From: Lepidodermella squamata
Taxonomy: Eukaryota; Gastrotricha
Length of the DNA: 64,000 bases
Reading direction: 5' to 3'
Assembly: GCA_047495785.1 (NCBI GenBank)
Contig: JBLDXI010000030.1
Location: forward strand, 186,001-250,000
In this document: one piece after another, positions 16,512 to 27,023 of the stretch
How positions within the stretch are numbered: position 1 is the first letter of the stretch
How the letters are laid out: every line of letters starts with the position of its first letter
Position numbers and translations under genes: made by a program
The notes under the pieces: model-generated
Database searches by the model: none
Told to the model about the DNA's origin: nothing
Seen by the model: the letters and a program-made list of their open reading frames with translations, nothing else

Positions 16512-17030
16512 CAGGATCTATACGCGTCTATGTTAGCGGTTATCTTGTATAATAATGTTGACTTTCTGCATAAAAGCCGGGCTCTTTTGCTGTATTCCTT
16601 CATTTTTTGGTAGTTTATCAGTTTTTTTGCGAATTACGGAGCGAAATGACGAAGGAAACGAAGAAGACACCACCTTAAAAGCTGGCTATTTTTCAGGTTA
16701 TGTTGGCGTGCTCCGATCCTGCAAAACCGAAGTAGAATGAGGACACGTATATTTTAAGTGAACTATTTGTTAGTGACGGAAATTGAGACATTACCAGGGA
16801 CTAGAGACGGCTACTGTTCCATGCTCCTTAATTTTATGGCAATACAAGGTAAAGAGCAATTTATTAAGTTGCGTAAAGTCTTGGCTCGAATTCCTCTTTA
16901 ATGAGATCGATGAAGCTCGGAAACAGCACATCCGCTTCCTGTGCGCGCAACTTGGCTATTGTTAGTCCGACACTTTGCCATATGAGAACGGATTCTCTAC
17001 GCTGATTTCCTAAATATATAATGTATAGGT
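16512..17030. other. Intergenic region between pLGIC copies A and B
   Basis: Contains the duplicated upstream block (about 16865-16990) shared with copy A. The A-to-B spacing of start codons is 1,746 bases, consistent with a head-to-tail tandem duplication. No other feature. Confidence 0.5.
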
Positions 17031-18301
17031 ATGCAACTTGGTCTTTATTATCAGAATTTGATAGCTTTAGAAATGCTACTACTAGGCTTATTTTTTGCCT
17101 CTCCGTTCACGATATCGTTAGCATCTGTTGGCGAACTTTCGATAGCTGACCAGCTAGAGTTGAATTTTTCGAAACTCTGTCCAGCGTTGAGGTCCCGCTG
17201 CCTGCCAGCCGATCAAGCAGTGTTCTCCAAAAATAGCCAGCCCATTCAAGTTAATGTCTCCCTTGTATTGTACCGATTCATCGGAATAGATGATGTCAGT
17301 CAGCGATTATCCATACTTGGTGCCCTTACTTTAAACTGGCAACTGCCGTGTTCACGTCCGCGCTGTACTGATCTTCTGTCACAGAAAAGCTGCGCTCTTC
17401 CCTACCCGGAACGTCTAAATTTTTACGTTTTGTCAACTAATATCTGGACGCCCGAATTGTGCCACAATACAGCTATCGGATCGCCAAACCTTAGTTACAG
17501 GTGAATTAAGCGACATTATTGTCGGTTTCACGTGATGAAAATGCTTTCCTTAGAATCCGAGAGCACGTCAAGATATATCCGCTGTCATCGACCACTGTTT
17601 TATTCTCAACTTTCGACCGTTTCGACGTATCTTGCACATCGTTCAGTTTTCGCCGATTCCCGTTCGACATCCAGCAGTGTTCGATGATTTTCGAAAGTCT
17701 GGAAGTCAGCTCTGAAGTTTTGTACAATGTAACCAACTTCGAAATCGACATTTCCACCCGTGAAAACTTCATCACTGACACTGATGTATGGACACTTGTC
17801 GAGCCTCTGACATCGAACACGTCAGTTTCAAATCAAACGGATGGAACACAAACTTTCAGTCATCTAGTTTTTACCCTCAAATTTCGTCGTAAAAGCAGCT
17901 ATTACGCCTATAACGTTCTCGTGCCTACAATGGCTTTATTTGCCCTGCCAATCGTCTGTTTGGTTGCTGAGCCGTTGAAAAGCGACCGACCAGCTTTCTG
18001 TGTGAGCGTAGTGCTGTCTTTCACGGTGATATTGACTCTGATATACGACATGATACCGAAAACATCAGAAACGATCTATTTAGTTTACATAGTCGCCGTC
18101 AAATTCTTGGCTGCCGTTGTCATTACGGCGTACGTGAGTGTCAGCCTTAGCTACTCCAAGATGATGAGAGGCCTTACGATCAAATTTCGCAATTTTGCCA
18201 CAGTGCCGTTGCATAGATTTCTCGATATTTGTGTTGCGTTGGGAGTTACCTTGGCTGTGTTTCTTGTTGATTTTTCACTTTTCTCGCTAATGTTATCATA
18301 G
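17031..18301 (+). CDS. pLGIC (Cys-loop receptor) subunit, copy B
   Basis: Exons 17031-17500 and 17554-18301 join in phase (AG|A) to 405 residues; the alternative ATG at 17073 (MLLLGLFFASPFTISLAS) gives a cleaner signal peptide. The N-terminal domain has the segment VSLVLYRFIGIDDVSQRLS and an extra Cys pair (LPCSRPRC). The Cys-loop is CTSFSFRRFPFDIQQC with 14 residues between cysteines, against the usual 13. Pre-M1 is FRRKSSYYAYNVLVPT. M2 starts KSDRPAFCVSVVLSFTV with Asp at the position of the Glu of cation channels, and no PAR anion motif. The M3-M4 loop is about 24 residues. Vicinal loop-C cysteines are absent, so it is not an alpha-type nicotinic subunit. It is probably a cation-permeable, ligand-gated channel subunit of unknown ligand. 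Confidence 0.8.
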
Positions 18302-18617
18302 TAGGCTCGCTTCTATTAACTCTGCCAACTCGAGAATTGGTATGGCTAAAGACATTAAAATGAACCGTGTTCTATCGATCACTCGAAAACAACTATCAGA
18401 GGTTTTTCCGGAAAAGCAGGTTGCCGAAAGTAAGTAAAAACTGTTGGTATAAAGTCACCGTTTACCTCTTGCCATAATATGGATGCGTACATTAAAAGCG
18501 TATCACAACACGATACATATGTCCAATAACTCACAAAGGGCTTACAAATATATGACATAGTCCTCTAAGTCTGTGAAATCATACAATACGAGATACGGGC
18601 TTGGACAATTGAAAGCT
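18302..18617. other. Convergent intergenic region, nothing recognised
   Basis: Lies between the convergent 3' ends of pLGIC copies B (plus) and C (minus). No ORF or transposon end was seen. Confidence 0.4.
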
Positions 18618-19843
18618 TTAAGGACCGAGCATCAAAGAGAAAAGCGTAATGTCGCAAATGATCACGAACACAACAGCGATAGTTGCTAAGGAATAGTCCA
18701 AAAATCGATGGAATGGCACGTTAAGTCGCTCGACGAAGCGATGTCTGAAACTTTTCGAGAATCCTGAACTGACGCAGGCGTAGCTCGTTATGAAAACAGC
18801 AATTACAAATTTCGTCGCAACCATGTAAACCAGATACACGGAATCAGAAGTTTTCGGCATCATTCCGAAAATCATAGTGAGAAAAACAGCGTATGATAGA
18901 ACAACAGTCACGCAGAACGCTGCTCTGTCACTTTTCAGAGGCTCGGCAATCAAACAGACGATTTGAAGAGCGAATAACGCTACTGTTGGGACGAAAATAT
19001 TGCAGATGTAATAGCTGCTCTTCCTTCGAAATCGCATGGTGAAATTAAGGTGGCTGTAAGGCCCTGAGGACTGCCGCAATACCGTTGTGTTGTAGATCAG
19101 CGGCTGCTCCAACGTCCAAATATCGGTGTCTGATATGAACAAATCGCGAACTGTTATATCGAGGCTGAAATCAGCTATTCGATACGTAACAGCCGTCGCG
19201 TACTCGTTCGGTTCAAAAATCATCGAACACTGCTGCACATCGAATGGGAATCGTCGATAAGCAAATGATGTGCACGAAACGTCGATACGATCGAAAATGT
19301 ATCGCATCACATTATTGCTTACAAATGGGAACACCCAGACTTTGTCATCAGGCCTGAAAGGTAAAAACCGTCGTAAATTAATACATCGTATTGCACAGAT
19401 CACCTCGGGGCTGGTCGCGGGGATTGATACGCTGTCATGTGGCACAGCTCAGGAGTCCAAATATCGCGAACTGGGACTAAAAACCCAATACTCCCGATGT
19501 CGTTGATTGAGCAAGCTTCCACTGGTAGCAGGTCGGTACAGCGAGGTATTTGGCAGGGTAGCGGCCATGCTTGAGTTTGCAGGACAACTAACGAAAGCCG
19601 CTGTTCTACGTCGTCGATCTCAACAAAGCGGTAAAGAGTGATCGAGATATCGACAGTTACTGGGGTCGTATTGTTAGTAGCAACTGCGAGCTCCGTCGGG
19701 AGGAAGCTCGACTTGATGGCTGGGCAGTAACGGCTAAAGTTGCTTTCCAACTGCTCGGAGTATGACATGTACACACCCTGACCTAGTGTCCCCCTCAAAA
19801 CGCTGACAAGCAACAGAAAAGCCGCTAGATCTGTAGCTTTCAT
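18618..19843 (-). CDS. pLGIC (Cys-loop receptor) subunit, copy C
   Basis: Exons 19404-19843 and 18618-19353, with a 50-nt intron, join in phase (AG|G) to 391 residues. Signal peptide: KATDLAAFLLLVSVLRGTLG. Conserved marks: ISITLYRFVEIDDVEQRLS, IWTPELCHMTAY, the 14-residue Cys-loop CTSFAYRRFPFDVQQC, pre-M1 FRRKSSYYICNIFVPT, M2 SDRAAFCVTVVLSYAVFLTM, M3 VYLVYMVATKFVIAVF and a loop of about 22 residues before M4. Intron position and phase are identical in all seven copies of this cluster. Its orientation is opposite to copies A and B, so the cluster includes an inversion or an independent duplication path. Ligand and partner subunits are unknown. Confidence 0.8.
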
Positions 19844-20049
19844 CTTTCAGTTATGCCTTGATTCGTGAATTGGCTATGGGTCTGCTGCCAGCCCCATCAA
19901 TAATTCAACTTTCGTTGAAATTCATTTTCATTTTAAAGAGACTGCTAGTGTTTCGGCCCGCCTCTTCACACTTAAAAAGGTAAATCAATATCACTTCACC
20001 GATGTTCCTATTTCTCGACATTTGTTTTGGCAAAATGACACAGTTCTCA

Positions 20050-21274
20050 TTAAGACAGCATAAGAGTGAAGAATGCTATGTCGCAGCAGGCAATCAAAGT
20101 GAAAGCGCTGCCAGCGATTAAAAAGTCCATAAAGCGGTGCAAATGCATCCTCCAGCGTTTTAGTATTCGCTGTTTGAAGGTTTTAGAAAAGCCTGATGCG
20201 ATGCAAACGTAACTAGTCATAATTACAGCTGCGATGAACTTAGCCACGACCATGTAGACCAGATATACTGTATCGGACGTTTTGGGCATCATTCCGAAAA
20301 TCAGGGTGAGAAACACTGCATAGGCTAGTACGACCGTTACGCAAAATGCTGAGCGGTCGATTTTCAGCGGCTCAGTGATGATGCATATGATTTGGAGGAT
20401 GAAGAGAGCGATGGTCGGGACGAAAATATTGCAGACGTAGTAGCTGCTTTTGCGTCGAAATCTCATGGTAAAATTAAGGTGGCTGAAAGCTCCCTCGCCC
20501 TGTTCGGATAGCGAAGCGTTGGATATGAGGGGCTCGACGAGTTTCCAAATGTCTGTCTCGGATATGAAGGAATCCCGAGCAGATATGTCGACTTCGAAGC
20601 CGGCGATTCGGTAGATGATCAGATTTGCATATTCATTCGGCTCTATGATCATCGAACATTGTTGTACATCAAATGGAAAATAGCGATACGAAAATGATGT
20701 GCAGGAAATGTCGAAGCGATCGAAAATAGAGCGGCTGGCGTCAGTGCTTTGTAACGGTTTGATCCAGACGTAATCCTCTGGTCTGAGAAAGCTGAGAAAT
20801 AGTCGATAGGTAATAGTAAACCCCGCATGCATACCTCTGTTTTGCAACTGGCGATCCGTAGGCAGTCATATGGACGATGTCTGGCGACCAGATTTCATTG
20901 ACTGGGATGCGGATGAGAATCTTACTTGCATCTTGAATAGCACAGGTTTCCCCCGGCAGCAAATCAGTGCACTGAGGGACAGGGCAGTTTAGGGGCCATG
21001 ACATGCCAAGAAGGAACACCAGTGAAAGCCGCTGTTGGATGTCGTCGATCTCCACGAATCGGTATAGAGATACTGAGATGTCAACAATGACTGGTTTCGA
21101 CTTATTCGTCGCCATAGCTTGTTCTGTTGGGAGGAAACTCGATCTAACTGCTGGGCAATATCGATAAAATTGAGTCTTGAGCTGTTCATAGTTTGAGGTC
21201 ATGTCAGCAGCTGCTTCTTCAACGAAGACGCATCTCAATATCAAAAGAACGCACAGCAAATATACTCGTAACAT
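20050..21274 (-). CDS. pLGIC (Cys-loop receptor) subunit, copy D
   Basis: Exons 20835-21274 and 20050-20782, intron 52 nt, give 390 residues. I chose the ATG at 21274 (MLRVYLLCVLLILRCVFVEE) because it begins directly with a signal peptide; the ORF extends 19 codons upstream without one. The Cys-loop is CTSFSYRYFPFDVQQC. M2 is DRSAFCVTVVLAYAVFLTLI, preceded by EPLKI instead of EPLKS/N. M4 ends CDIAFFTLMLS. It is most similar to copy C, with the same exon-1 length of 440 nt and the same strand. No inactivating change was seen. Confidence 0.8.
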
Positions 21275-21580
21275 TTTCGAAGCTGTTTCCTTCAATCCAT
21301 AAGATAGAAATGACGGAGCCGAGAATTCCACACCAAAAGCTCGGTGCTAATAAAATGTCGATAACAAAGTGTGAACCATCTGTCAAATCTGTTTACCTTC
21401 TCGTCCAAAGTAACTAGGCAGCGTGCCTCGACCAAAAACAGTGTATGGGAGTGATTTTATTCGCTTGCGAAATCGAACAGCTTTGCTAGGAATGACTTAA
21501 CGTCGAACCATTTTACAATGTATCTAATCGTCTAATTGGCAAAGTATTCCCAACAAACTTTTAAAACGATATATCAGATT
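21275..21580. other. Intergenic region between pLGIC copies D and E
   Basis: 5' flank of copy D and 3' flank of copy E. AT-rich, no feature recognised. Confidence 0.4.
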
Positions 21581-22802
21581 CTAAGGTGTCAGCATGAGAG
21601 TGAATAGAATCAAATCACAGATGGTAATAAAAGTCACAGCGATCGCAGCAATTACATAGTCTAAAAACCTGTGTAAAGGCATCTTCAAACGTGCCACCAT
21701 GCGATCCCTCATTCCCTGAGAAAAGCCCGAGCTTATACAGGCATAGGCTGTAATTACAACCGCCGTGACAAATTTGGCCGCTACCATGACAACCAGGTAA
21801 ACTATATCTGAAGTTTTAGGAATCATACCGAAAACAAGGGTCAGAATCACAGCGTAGGACAGAACAACCGTCACTCAAAATGCAGCTCTGTCATTTTTCA
21901 ATGGCTCAGCTATCAAACAGATTATTTGAAGTAGGAAAAGAGCGATCGTTGGCACGAAGACATTGCAAATGTAATAGCCGCTCTTCCGGCGGAATCTCAT
22001 GGTGAAATTAAGGTGGCTGAAAATCAAGGAACCGTCTAATTGTGCTGACAAGGATGTGTTATGAAGTAGGGGCTCGACTAGTGTCCATATATCAGCATCA
22101 GATATAAAGGTGTCTCTAACTGAAGAATCGACTGTAAAGCTGGCGATACGGTAGGTGACCTCCTTCGACTCTTCATTCGGCTCGAAAGTCATAGAACACT
22201 TTTGCGTATCGAATGGGAATCGGCGGTAGCTGAATTCAGTGCATGATATGTCGAAGCGGTCGAAAACGTATCGTGCGACGTTTAAATTCGATAACGGGTA
22301 CAACCAGGCGTTATCGGTAGACCTGGAAGTAAAAAGTTCACTTACAATTCGTAATTTAAACAACATTTTACCGAAGAGGGAGTATCGGGTGTGCGTATGC
22401 TGTCATATGAGAAAGTTCAGGGACCCAGACATCCTTCAGTGGAATATGGAACCCAATACCATTCGAGTTATTTACCGAGCATGCTTCCTCAGGCAACAAA
22501 TCACTGCATTTTGGGGTTGAGCAAGGAAGCTCCCATACCATTTTGATGACAAATACTAGCGACAGTCGCTGTTGCACGTCGTCGATCTCGACAAATCGGT
22601 ACATGATGATAGACACATTAACGATCAGTGGCTCAAAATAATTTGAGGCAATCGCTTTTTCGGTAGGCAGGTAATTCGATTTTATTGCTGGGCAGAACTG
22701 GTAGAAATTTCGTTTCATTTGGCCTGCGTAGGGTTCGGAAATGTCTGCACTTGTTGGAATTATCGCGAGCAAAGCACTGGCAACAATGATTGCTAGGAAC
22801 AT
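21581..22802 (-). pseudogene. pLGIC subunit, copy E, with an in-frame TGA at the start of M2
   Basis: Exons 22372-22802 and 21581-22322 would give 390 codons in the same structure as copies F and G (signal MFLAIIVASALLAIIPTS; Cys-loop CTEFSYRRFPFDTQKC). The codon at 21875-21877 is TGA where every other copy has TGC or TGT (the Cys of AAFCVTVVLS). Everything before and after is open and highly conserved. Readthrough would restore the channel, while termination gives a soluble ligand-binding domain plus M1 only. The likeliest reading is a recent nonsense mutation. An in-frame ATG at 22835 adds 11 residues. Confidence 0.7.
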
Positions 22803-22835
22803 TGCAGCAGGAAAATCCTTTAATATGTTATTCAA

Positions 22836-23374
22836 AGTGAATTTGATATTGGATAAAATGTTCAGCTTAGCCTTTGAGGGTGATGGACAGACAGCATGTG
22901 AGCATTGTGTTTTTTCTTACTGTGATATAGAGTTTTTAGAGCAGACTATTCGATCGCATGTATGTAATGAGAAGAAATGAAAGGAAATCGTTAAGACAGA
23001 ACATTGGAGATTGGAGCCGTCAGTTTTGAGACGATTGGTCCAGATGTTGGAACGACACATACCAAATCTCGGCTATTTAGCTGTACTTGTACTACATACT
23101 AGTACAATTACAGCAAGTATGTAGTATTATGTATGTAGTAGCTAGTATTATTGCCACTGCAAATGGCTGGCCATCAATACTGGGGGCCGGGTGAAACCCT
23201 TGTGTTGTCCGGTCACGTCGTTCACAAATCCGTCGAAACAGGGGCGTAACAAAGGGGGGCCAATGGGGCATCGGGTCCATTGCCTCTATTCACAAGTTAG
23301 CAAGTTGGTTGAAAGATCGTCAAGTTTTCGAACAAACCAAGGAAAAAATCGACTAAAAGCGTCACCAATAATTT
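22836..23374. other. Intergenic region with a possible hAT-like end
   Basis: Around 23240 the string CAGGGGCGTAACAAAGGGG resembles the terminal sequence of some hAT-type elements, but I could not find a matching inverted end. The remainder has no recognised gene. Confidence 0.25.
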
Positions 23375-23883
23375 AACCGTTGAAAATTTTCGGAAATTCG
23401 ACCGGCTGAGTTTGAAAGCTGGTCTCATTGTCTTCATTGTCAGTCTGATTTATATGGTGATATGGGCTTTAGTCAACACTCTCAAGTGCGAAAATGGCGC
23501 GCTGCAACAGGAACCGATCTACATTGAAAAGGAGGACGTTGACTGACGTTGGCTGAATACGCTTTGAAATGCTCGTCGCTTCATCAAAAAGAGTGGATGG
23601 CCGCTATTCTCGTAGCAAACCTCGTTGCTTCGGCTTGTGGATGCTATTTCGCCATTTTGTGTCACACTGCAAGTTTCATTAATCGCCATCCTAACAGCAA
23701 GTTTATTCTGAAAGCTGAGTTGAATTTCATCGCGATTTCTGTGGCGACTTGCCTCATAATTATCGCGGTTCCGGAGTCTCCCGTCACTGAACGTATTGTT
23801 ATTTCTGTGGCAGCTGTCTTCGTATCGATCTCCTCGACTGCGATTTTATACTTTTCGCATTGGAAAACGAAAACTCCGTCCTG
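23375..23883 (+). pseudogene. Decayed fragment of a class C GPCR (TM4-TM7 region)
   Basis: A frame from about 23375 encodes KSVTNNLTVENFRKFDRLSL then LIVFIVSLIYMVIWALVN. It stops near 23545, and a second frame from 23549 encodes CSSLHQKEWMAAILVANLV through ERIVISVAAVFVSISSTAIL. Together they align with the last third of the class C receptor at 43.2-44.9 kb (LSNPVTVTPTEKFHSRKYS, RNEIAWIFVLLSINAAILL, PQRIVLSIAALIYSAISSV). The break coincides with a near-perfect 10-bp tandem duplication (GACGTTGACT/GACGTTGGCT). No ligand-binding domain is present upstream. It is a 5'-truncated pseudogene between two pLGIC copies. Confidence 0.65.
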
Positions 23884-24001
23884 AAAAAAACATATCCGAA
23901 TAGCCACTTGGATATATAGGCTAGGGTCGAGGTAGCTAACAGGAATTAATACTTTCACACCATTTTTTCATTTTCCGAGTTTTTTCCAAGAAATGTGTAG
24001 A

Positions 24002-24007
24002 TTTATT
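24002..24007 (-). terminator. AATAAA polyadenylation signal of pLGIC copy F
   Basis: TTTATT on the plus strand, 28 bases past the stop of copy F (24035). Confidence 0.4.
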
Positions 24008-24034
24008 CAAATCTGCTCTCAAAGGATTAAAAAA

Positions 24035-25256
24035 CTAGCCTAAGGTCAGCATTAGAGTGAATAGAATTGAGTCACAGATGGTAATAACAATCACAGCGAT
24101 CGCAGCTACAACGTAGTCCAAAAATCTGTGTAACGGCATCTTCAAAGGAGACACCATGCGATCCCTCATTTTATCAGAAAAACCAGAACTTATACAGGCA
24201 TACGCTGTAATAACAACCGCCGTGACAAATTTAGCCGCTACCATGACAACCAAGTAAACAATATCTGAAGTTTTAGGAATCATACCGAAAACTAAGGTTA
24301 GAATCACCGCGTGAGAGAGTACAACTGTTACGCAAAACGCGGCTCTGTCATTTTTTAAAGGCTCGGCTATTAAGCAGATTATTTGAAGTAAGAACAGAGC
24401 GACAGTAGGCACAAAGACATTGCAAACGTAATAGCTGCTTTTCCGGCGAAATTTCATTTTGAAAGTTAAGCGACTGATAAGCAACGAACCCTCTTCTTCC
24501 GCGGATAGAGATGTATTGGAAATGAGAGGCTCGACTAGTGTCCATATATCCGTATCTGACATGAAGGTGTCTCTAACCGAGGAGTCGACCGTGAAGCGGG
24601 AAATTCGATAAGTGACATCCATCGACTGTTCATTGGCTTCGAAAGTCATCGAGCATTTTTGCGTATCGAATGGGAATCGGCGGTAGCTGAATTCAGTGCA
24701 CGATATGTCGAAGCGGTCGAAAACGTATCTTACGACGTTCAAATTCCAGAATGGGTAAAACCAGGCGTGATCAGTGGTCCTAATAATACATAATCCTGTA
24801 AAAATTGTTCAGCCTCGAGAAAATTCACCTTAAATGAAGGATTGGGTCTGTGTATGCTGTCATGTGATTAAGTTCAGGGTTCCAGACCTCATTCAGAGGG
24901 ATTAAAAATCCAATATTATCAATGCCTTTCATGGAGCAAGCTTCCACAGGCAGCAAATCACTGCATTTTGGGGGTAAGCAAGGCAGTTCCCATTCCATTT
25001 TGATTGCCATTACTAGCGACAGTCGTTGTTGCACGTCGTCTATCTCAACGAATCGGTACATTAAAATCGATACATTGACAATAAGTGGCTCAGAGTAATT
25101 TGAGGCTATCGCTTTTTCGGTAGGCAGGTAATTGGATTTTATAGCCGGGCAGAACTGGTAGAAATTTCGTTTCATTTGCCCGGCGTAAGGTTCGGAAATT
25201 TCTGCATTTGCTTGAAATCTCGCGAGCAAACCAACAGTTATGATAAAATGAAACAT
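24035..25256 (-). CDS. pLGIC (Cys-loop receptor) subunit, copy F
   Basis: Exons 24829-25256 and 24035-24779, intron 49 nt, join in phase to 390 residues. Signal: MFHFIITVGLLARFQANA. Conserved marks: KRNFYQFCPAIKSNYLPTEK, ILMYRFVEIDDVQQRLSLV, the 14-residue Cys-loop CTEFSYRRFPFDTQKC, FRRKSSYYVCNVFVPTVALF and M2 NDRAAFCVTVVLSHAVILTL, with His where the other copies have Tyr or Phe within M2. M3 is VYLVVMVAAKFVTAVVITAY; M4 ends SILFTLMLTLG. It forms a subfamily with E and G, and its upstream flank is conserved with that of G. No inactivating change was seen. Confidence 0.8.
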
Positions 25257-25423
25257 GGAGTAAAAAATTTAGTTCAATAGAGAACCATTGCGAGAAATCT
25301 GGGCCGTTGAGTCTGATTGCGATATCCACCTTCATTTCAGCTTAACTCAGCCGTGGCTAGGTATATGCCTAATCTTTTCTTTCTTGCATTGTTCTTATTG
25401 TTTGCGTTTGCTTCCATATCCCA

Positions 25424-25451
25424 ATGACGGTACCAGAGCGTACTGAAACGA
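25424..25451 (-). promoter_or_regulatory. Conserved upstream block of pLGIC copy F
   Basis: A 28-base stretch (plus strand begins ATGACGGTACCAGAGCGTAC) differs at only two positions from 28390-28417 upstream of copy G. It lies 168 bases upstream of the copy F start codon. It could be a promoter element kept by selection or simply recent duplication. Confidence 0.4.
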
Positions 25452-25681
25452 AAGAAATGGGTCTAAATAAATGGGCGGTTCCCGTCTGCGCCACTCATTT
25501 TGCGCGACACGCGAAACATGTAAATATATGTGTATTTTGCGCGACGCGTTCGCACGTGCACTACCTGCTACTGGTTAAGCGTTAAGCTGTCGCACTTGGT
25601 GGTGATGAGAAGTCTTAATCAGTTTAGTCACCCTAGTCATTGCTCAGCAAACACTTCATTTCTCTCAACAATCTTTAGAGT

Positions 25682-25925
25682 TTAGAATTTAGTAAATCTC
25701 CAGACCAGCCGCCAGCTGAAAGGGGCCGGCCGCCTAAGGCTAAGCATAGCTTGCTTCCGGTTCCGGTCGCTGAACGCCTGCTTAGTCCACCGCAAAGGAA
25801 GCCCGGAAGGCCGCCTGAGAAGATGCAGGAAGGAGTCACCCATGGCTTCTAATCGACAGGCGACAAGGAGAGGCCGAAGGTCAATACGATGAACCAATCG
25901 ATTCGAATCCCGGCCTTGCCAGGAA
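25682..25925. mobile_element. Non-LTR retrotransposon or tRNA-derived SINE remnant
   Basis: The minus strand encodes LHLLRRPSGLPLRWTKQAF, reminiscent of the RRPxGRxPxRW segment near the end of LINE ORF2 proteins. The right edge (about 25900-25922, plus) reads GATTCGAATCCCGGCCTTGC, which looks like the T-arm and 3' half of a tRNA. The 5' half of a tRNA is not convincing, so a functional tRNA is unlikely. Both signals are weak. Confidence 0.3.
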
Positions 25926-26279
25926 ACAAATCAGAGTGCCGCTAATGCAGCAGGTACACCCGAAATCGTAATAACACCAAGTGAATCATCATAGTTTTCT
26001 TATAAATCAAACACTACAATTAATTTGTGTTTAGTCACCTCAACGGCGATCAGAGTTGTTCGGACCTCGCCTGCCAATTGTCGTGCGATATATCGAAACG
26101 GTTACGGCGGCATCATACCCTGTACCAAGGCCTCAAGTTTCTCGGGTCAAAACACCCCAAAACCGGCAAAATCTATCACCGCTGTTGGTGTAATAAAAGC
26201 AAGAGCTGCAGGGTCAAATTAGACGGTGTTTCTGAGTTGCCGCCAGACTTCGTCGACGGAGTAGTTGGAAAGCAGTGAA

Positions 26280-26471
26280 AGCTGGAGTATCACTCGGTAT
26301 CACTCTGATTTATATGGTAATATGGGCTTTTAGTCGACTCTCTCAGTCGCGGAAATGTCGCTCTTCAACGAGGACCGATATAACTTGAAAAGGAGGCTTC
26401 GTATCGATCACCTCGACTGCGATTTTATACTTCTTGAATTTGAAAACGAAACCTCTGCCATGAATAAATAG
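26280..26471 (+). pseudogene. Second class C GPCR relic
   Basis: Nucleotide similarity to the 23.4 kb fragment: CTGATTTATATGGTAATATG matches 23448 onward, and CTCCTCGACTGCGATTTTAT matches 23828 onward with small changes. The sequence between is deleted and the frame is broken. Together with the first relic it shows that the unit containing pLGIC plus GPCR 3' end was duplicated. Confidence 0.55.
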
Positions 26472-26735
26472 AGAGGCAATGCTGAGAAACTGTCATTCCG
26501 CCCAATTCCATATAATTCCATTACGAGCCAACATGGGCCGATTGCGCAGAGCGCAGGGTAAATCCCATAGGCAGTGCATTGCTATTGCTCGGCAGCGTCG
26601 TTTTTTCTCAAGGAGTATTTACCCCTCTCATTTACCCCATTTACGACTACAAAATGAGTGTGGGTAAATACCCTGGGTAATCACGCCCTTTTCCGAGTAG
26701 AATAGCCGCAATTAACGCTAGTGATCCGGTGCCTC

Positions 26736-26788
26736 GTGTCTATCTATAGACACTTCACGGTCTGTCGTGTCTATCTATCAATAGATAC
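26736..26788. repeat. Two adjacent GTGTCTAT hairpins
   Basis: A perfect 18-bp palindrome GTGTCTATCTATAGACAC at 26736-26753 is followed at 26767 by GTGTCTATCTATCAATAGATAC, a second imperfect hairpin with the same left arm. The function is unknown; it may be the end of a small palindromic element. Confidence 0.4.
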
Positions 26789-27023
26789 TACTTCATACGT
26801 GCTAAGAGTGGCGCAGCAGCCTAGAGATGACGAAACCGCCCCGTCCCCGTTTCTAGTTTAACTTGCAAGCAATTGTCATGCTGCTAGTGAGAGGTTATAA
26901 GAATAATAAACTGGGCGATGGTGAGATTTAAAGCTTTTTCATTCTTTTTTCAACTTGGATTCAATATTCACCGAAATTCGCGATTTATACAAATCTGTTC
27001 TCATTGGATTCTAAAAAAGCAGA

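Larger units (their letters stand above)
25257..27023. other. Intergenic region of mixed repeats between pLGIC copies F and G
   Basis: Holds the conserved upstream block of copy F, a retrotransposon/tRNA-like remnant (25.68-25.93 kb), a second class C GPCR relic (26.28-26.47 kb) and two adjacent hairpins (26.74-26.79 kb), all listed separately. No intact gene was found. Confidence 0.5.

Noticed and set aside
21875-21877. Selenocysteine at TGA of pLGIC copy E
   Set aside because: The paralogous residue is a pore-domain Cys with no redox role, and no SECIS structure could be recognised by eye. A nonsense mutation is simpler.
25840-25925. Functional tRNA gene
   Set aside because: Only the T-arm/3' half looks right; no matching 5' acceptor strand or anticodon arm was found.
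26800-26860. Hammerhead ribozyme near GAGATGACGAAACC
   Set aside because: The required CTGATGA core is absent.
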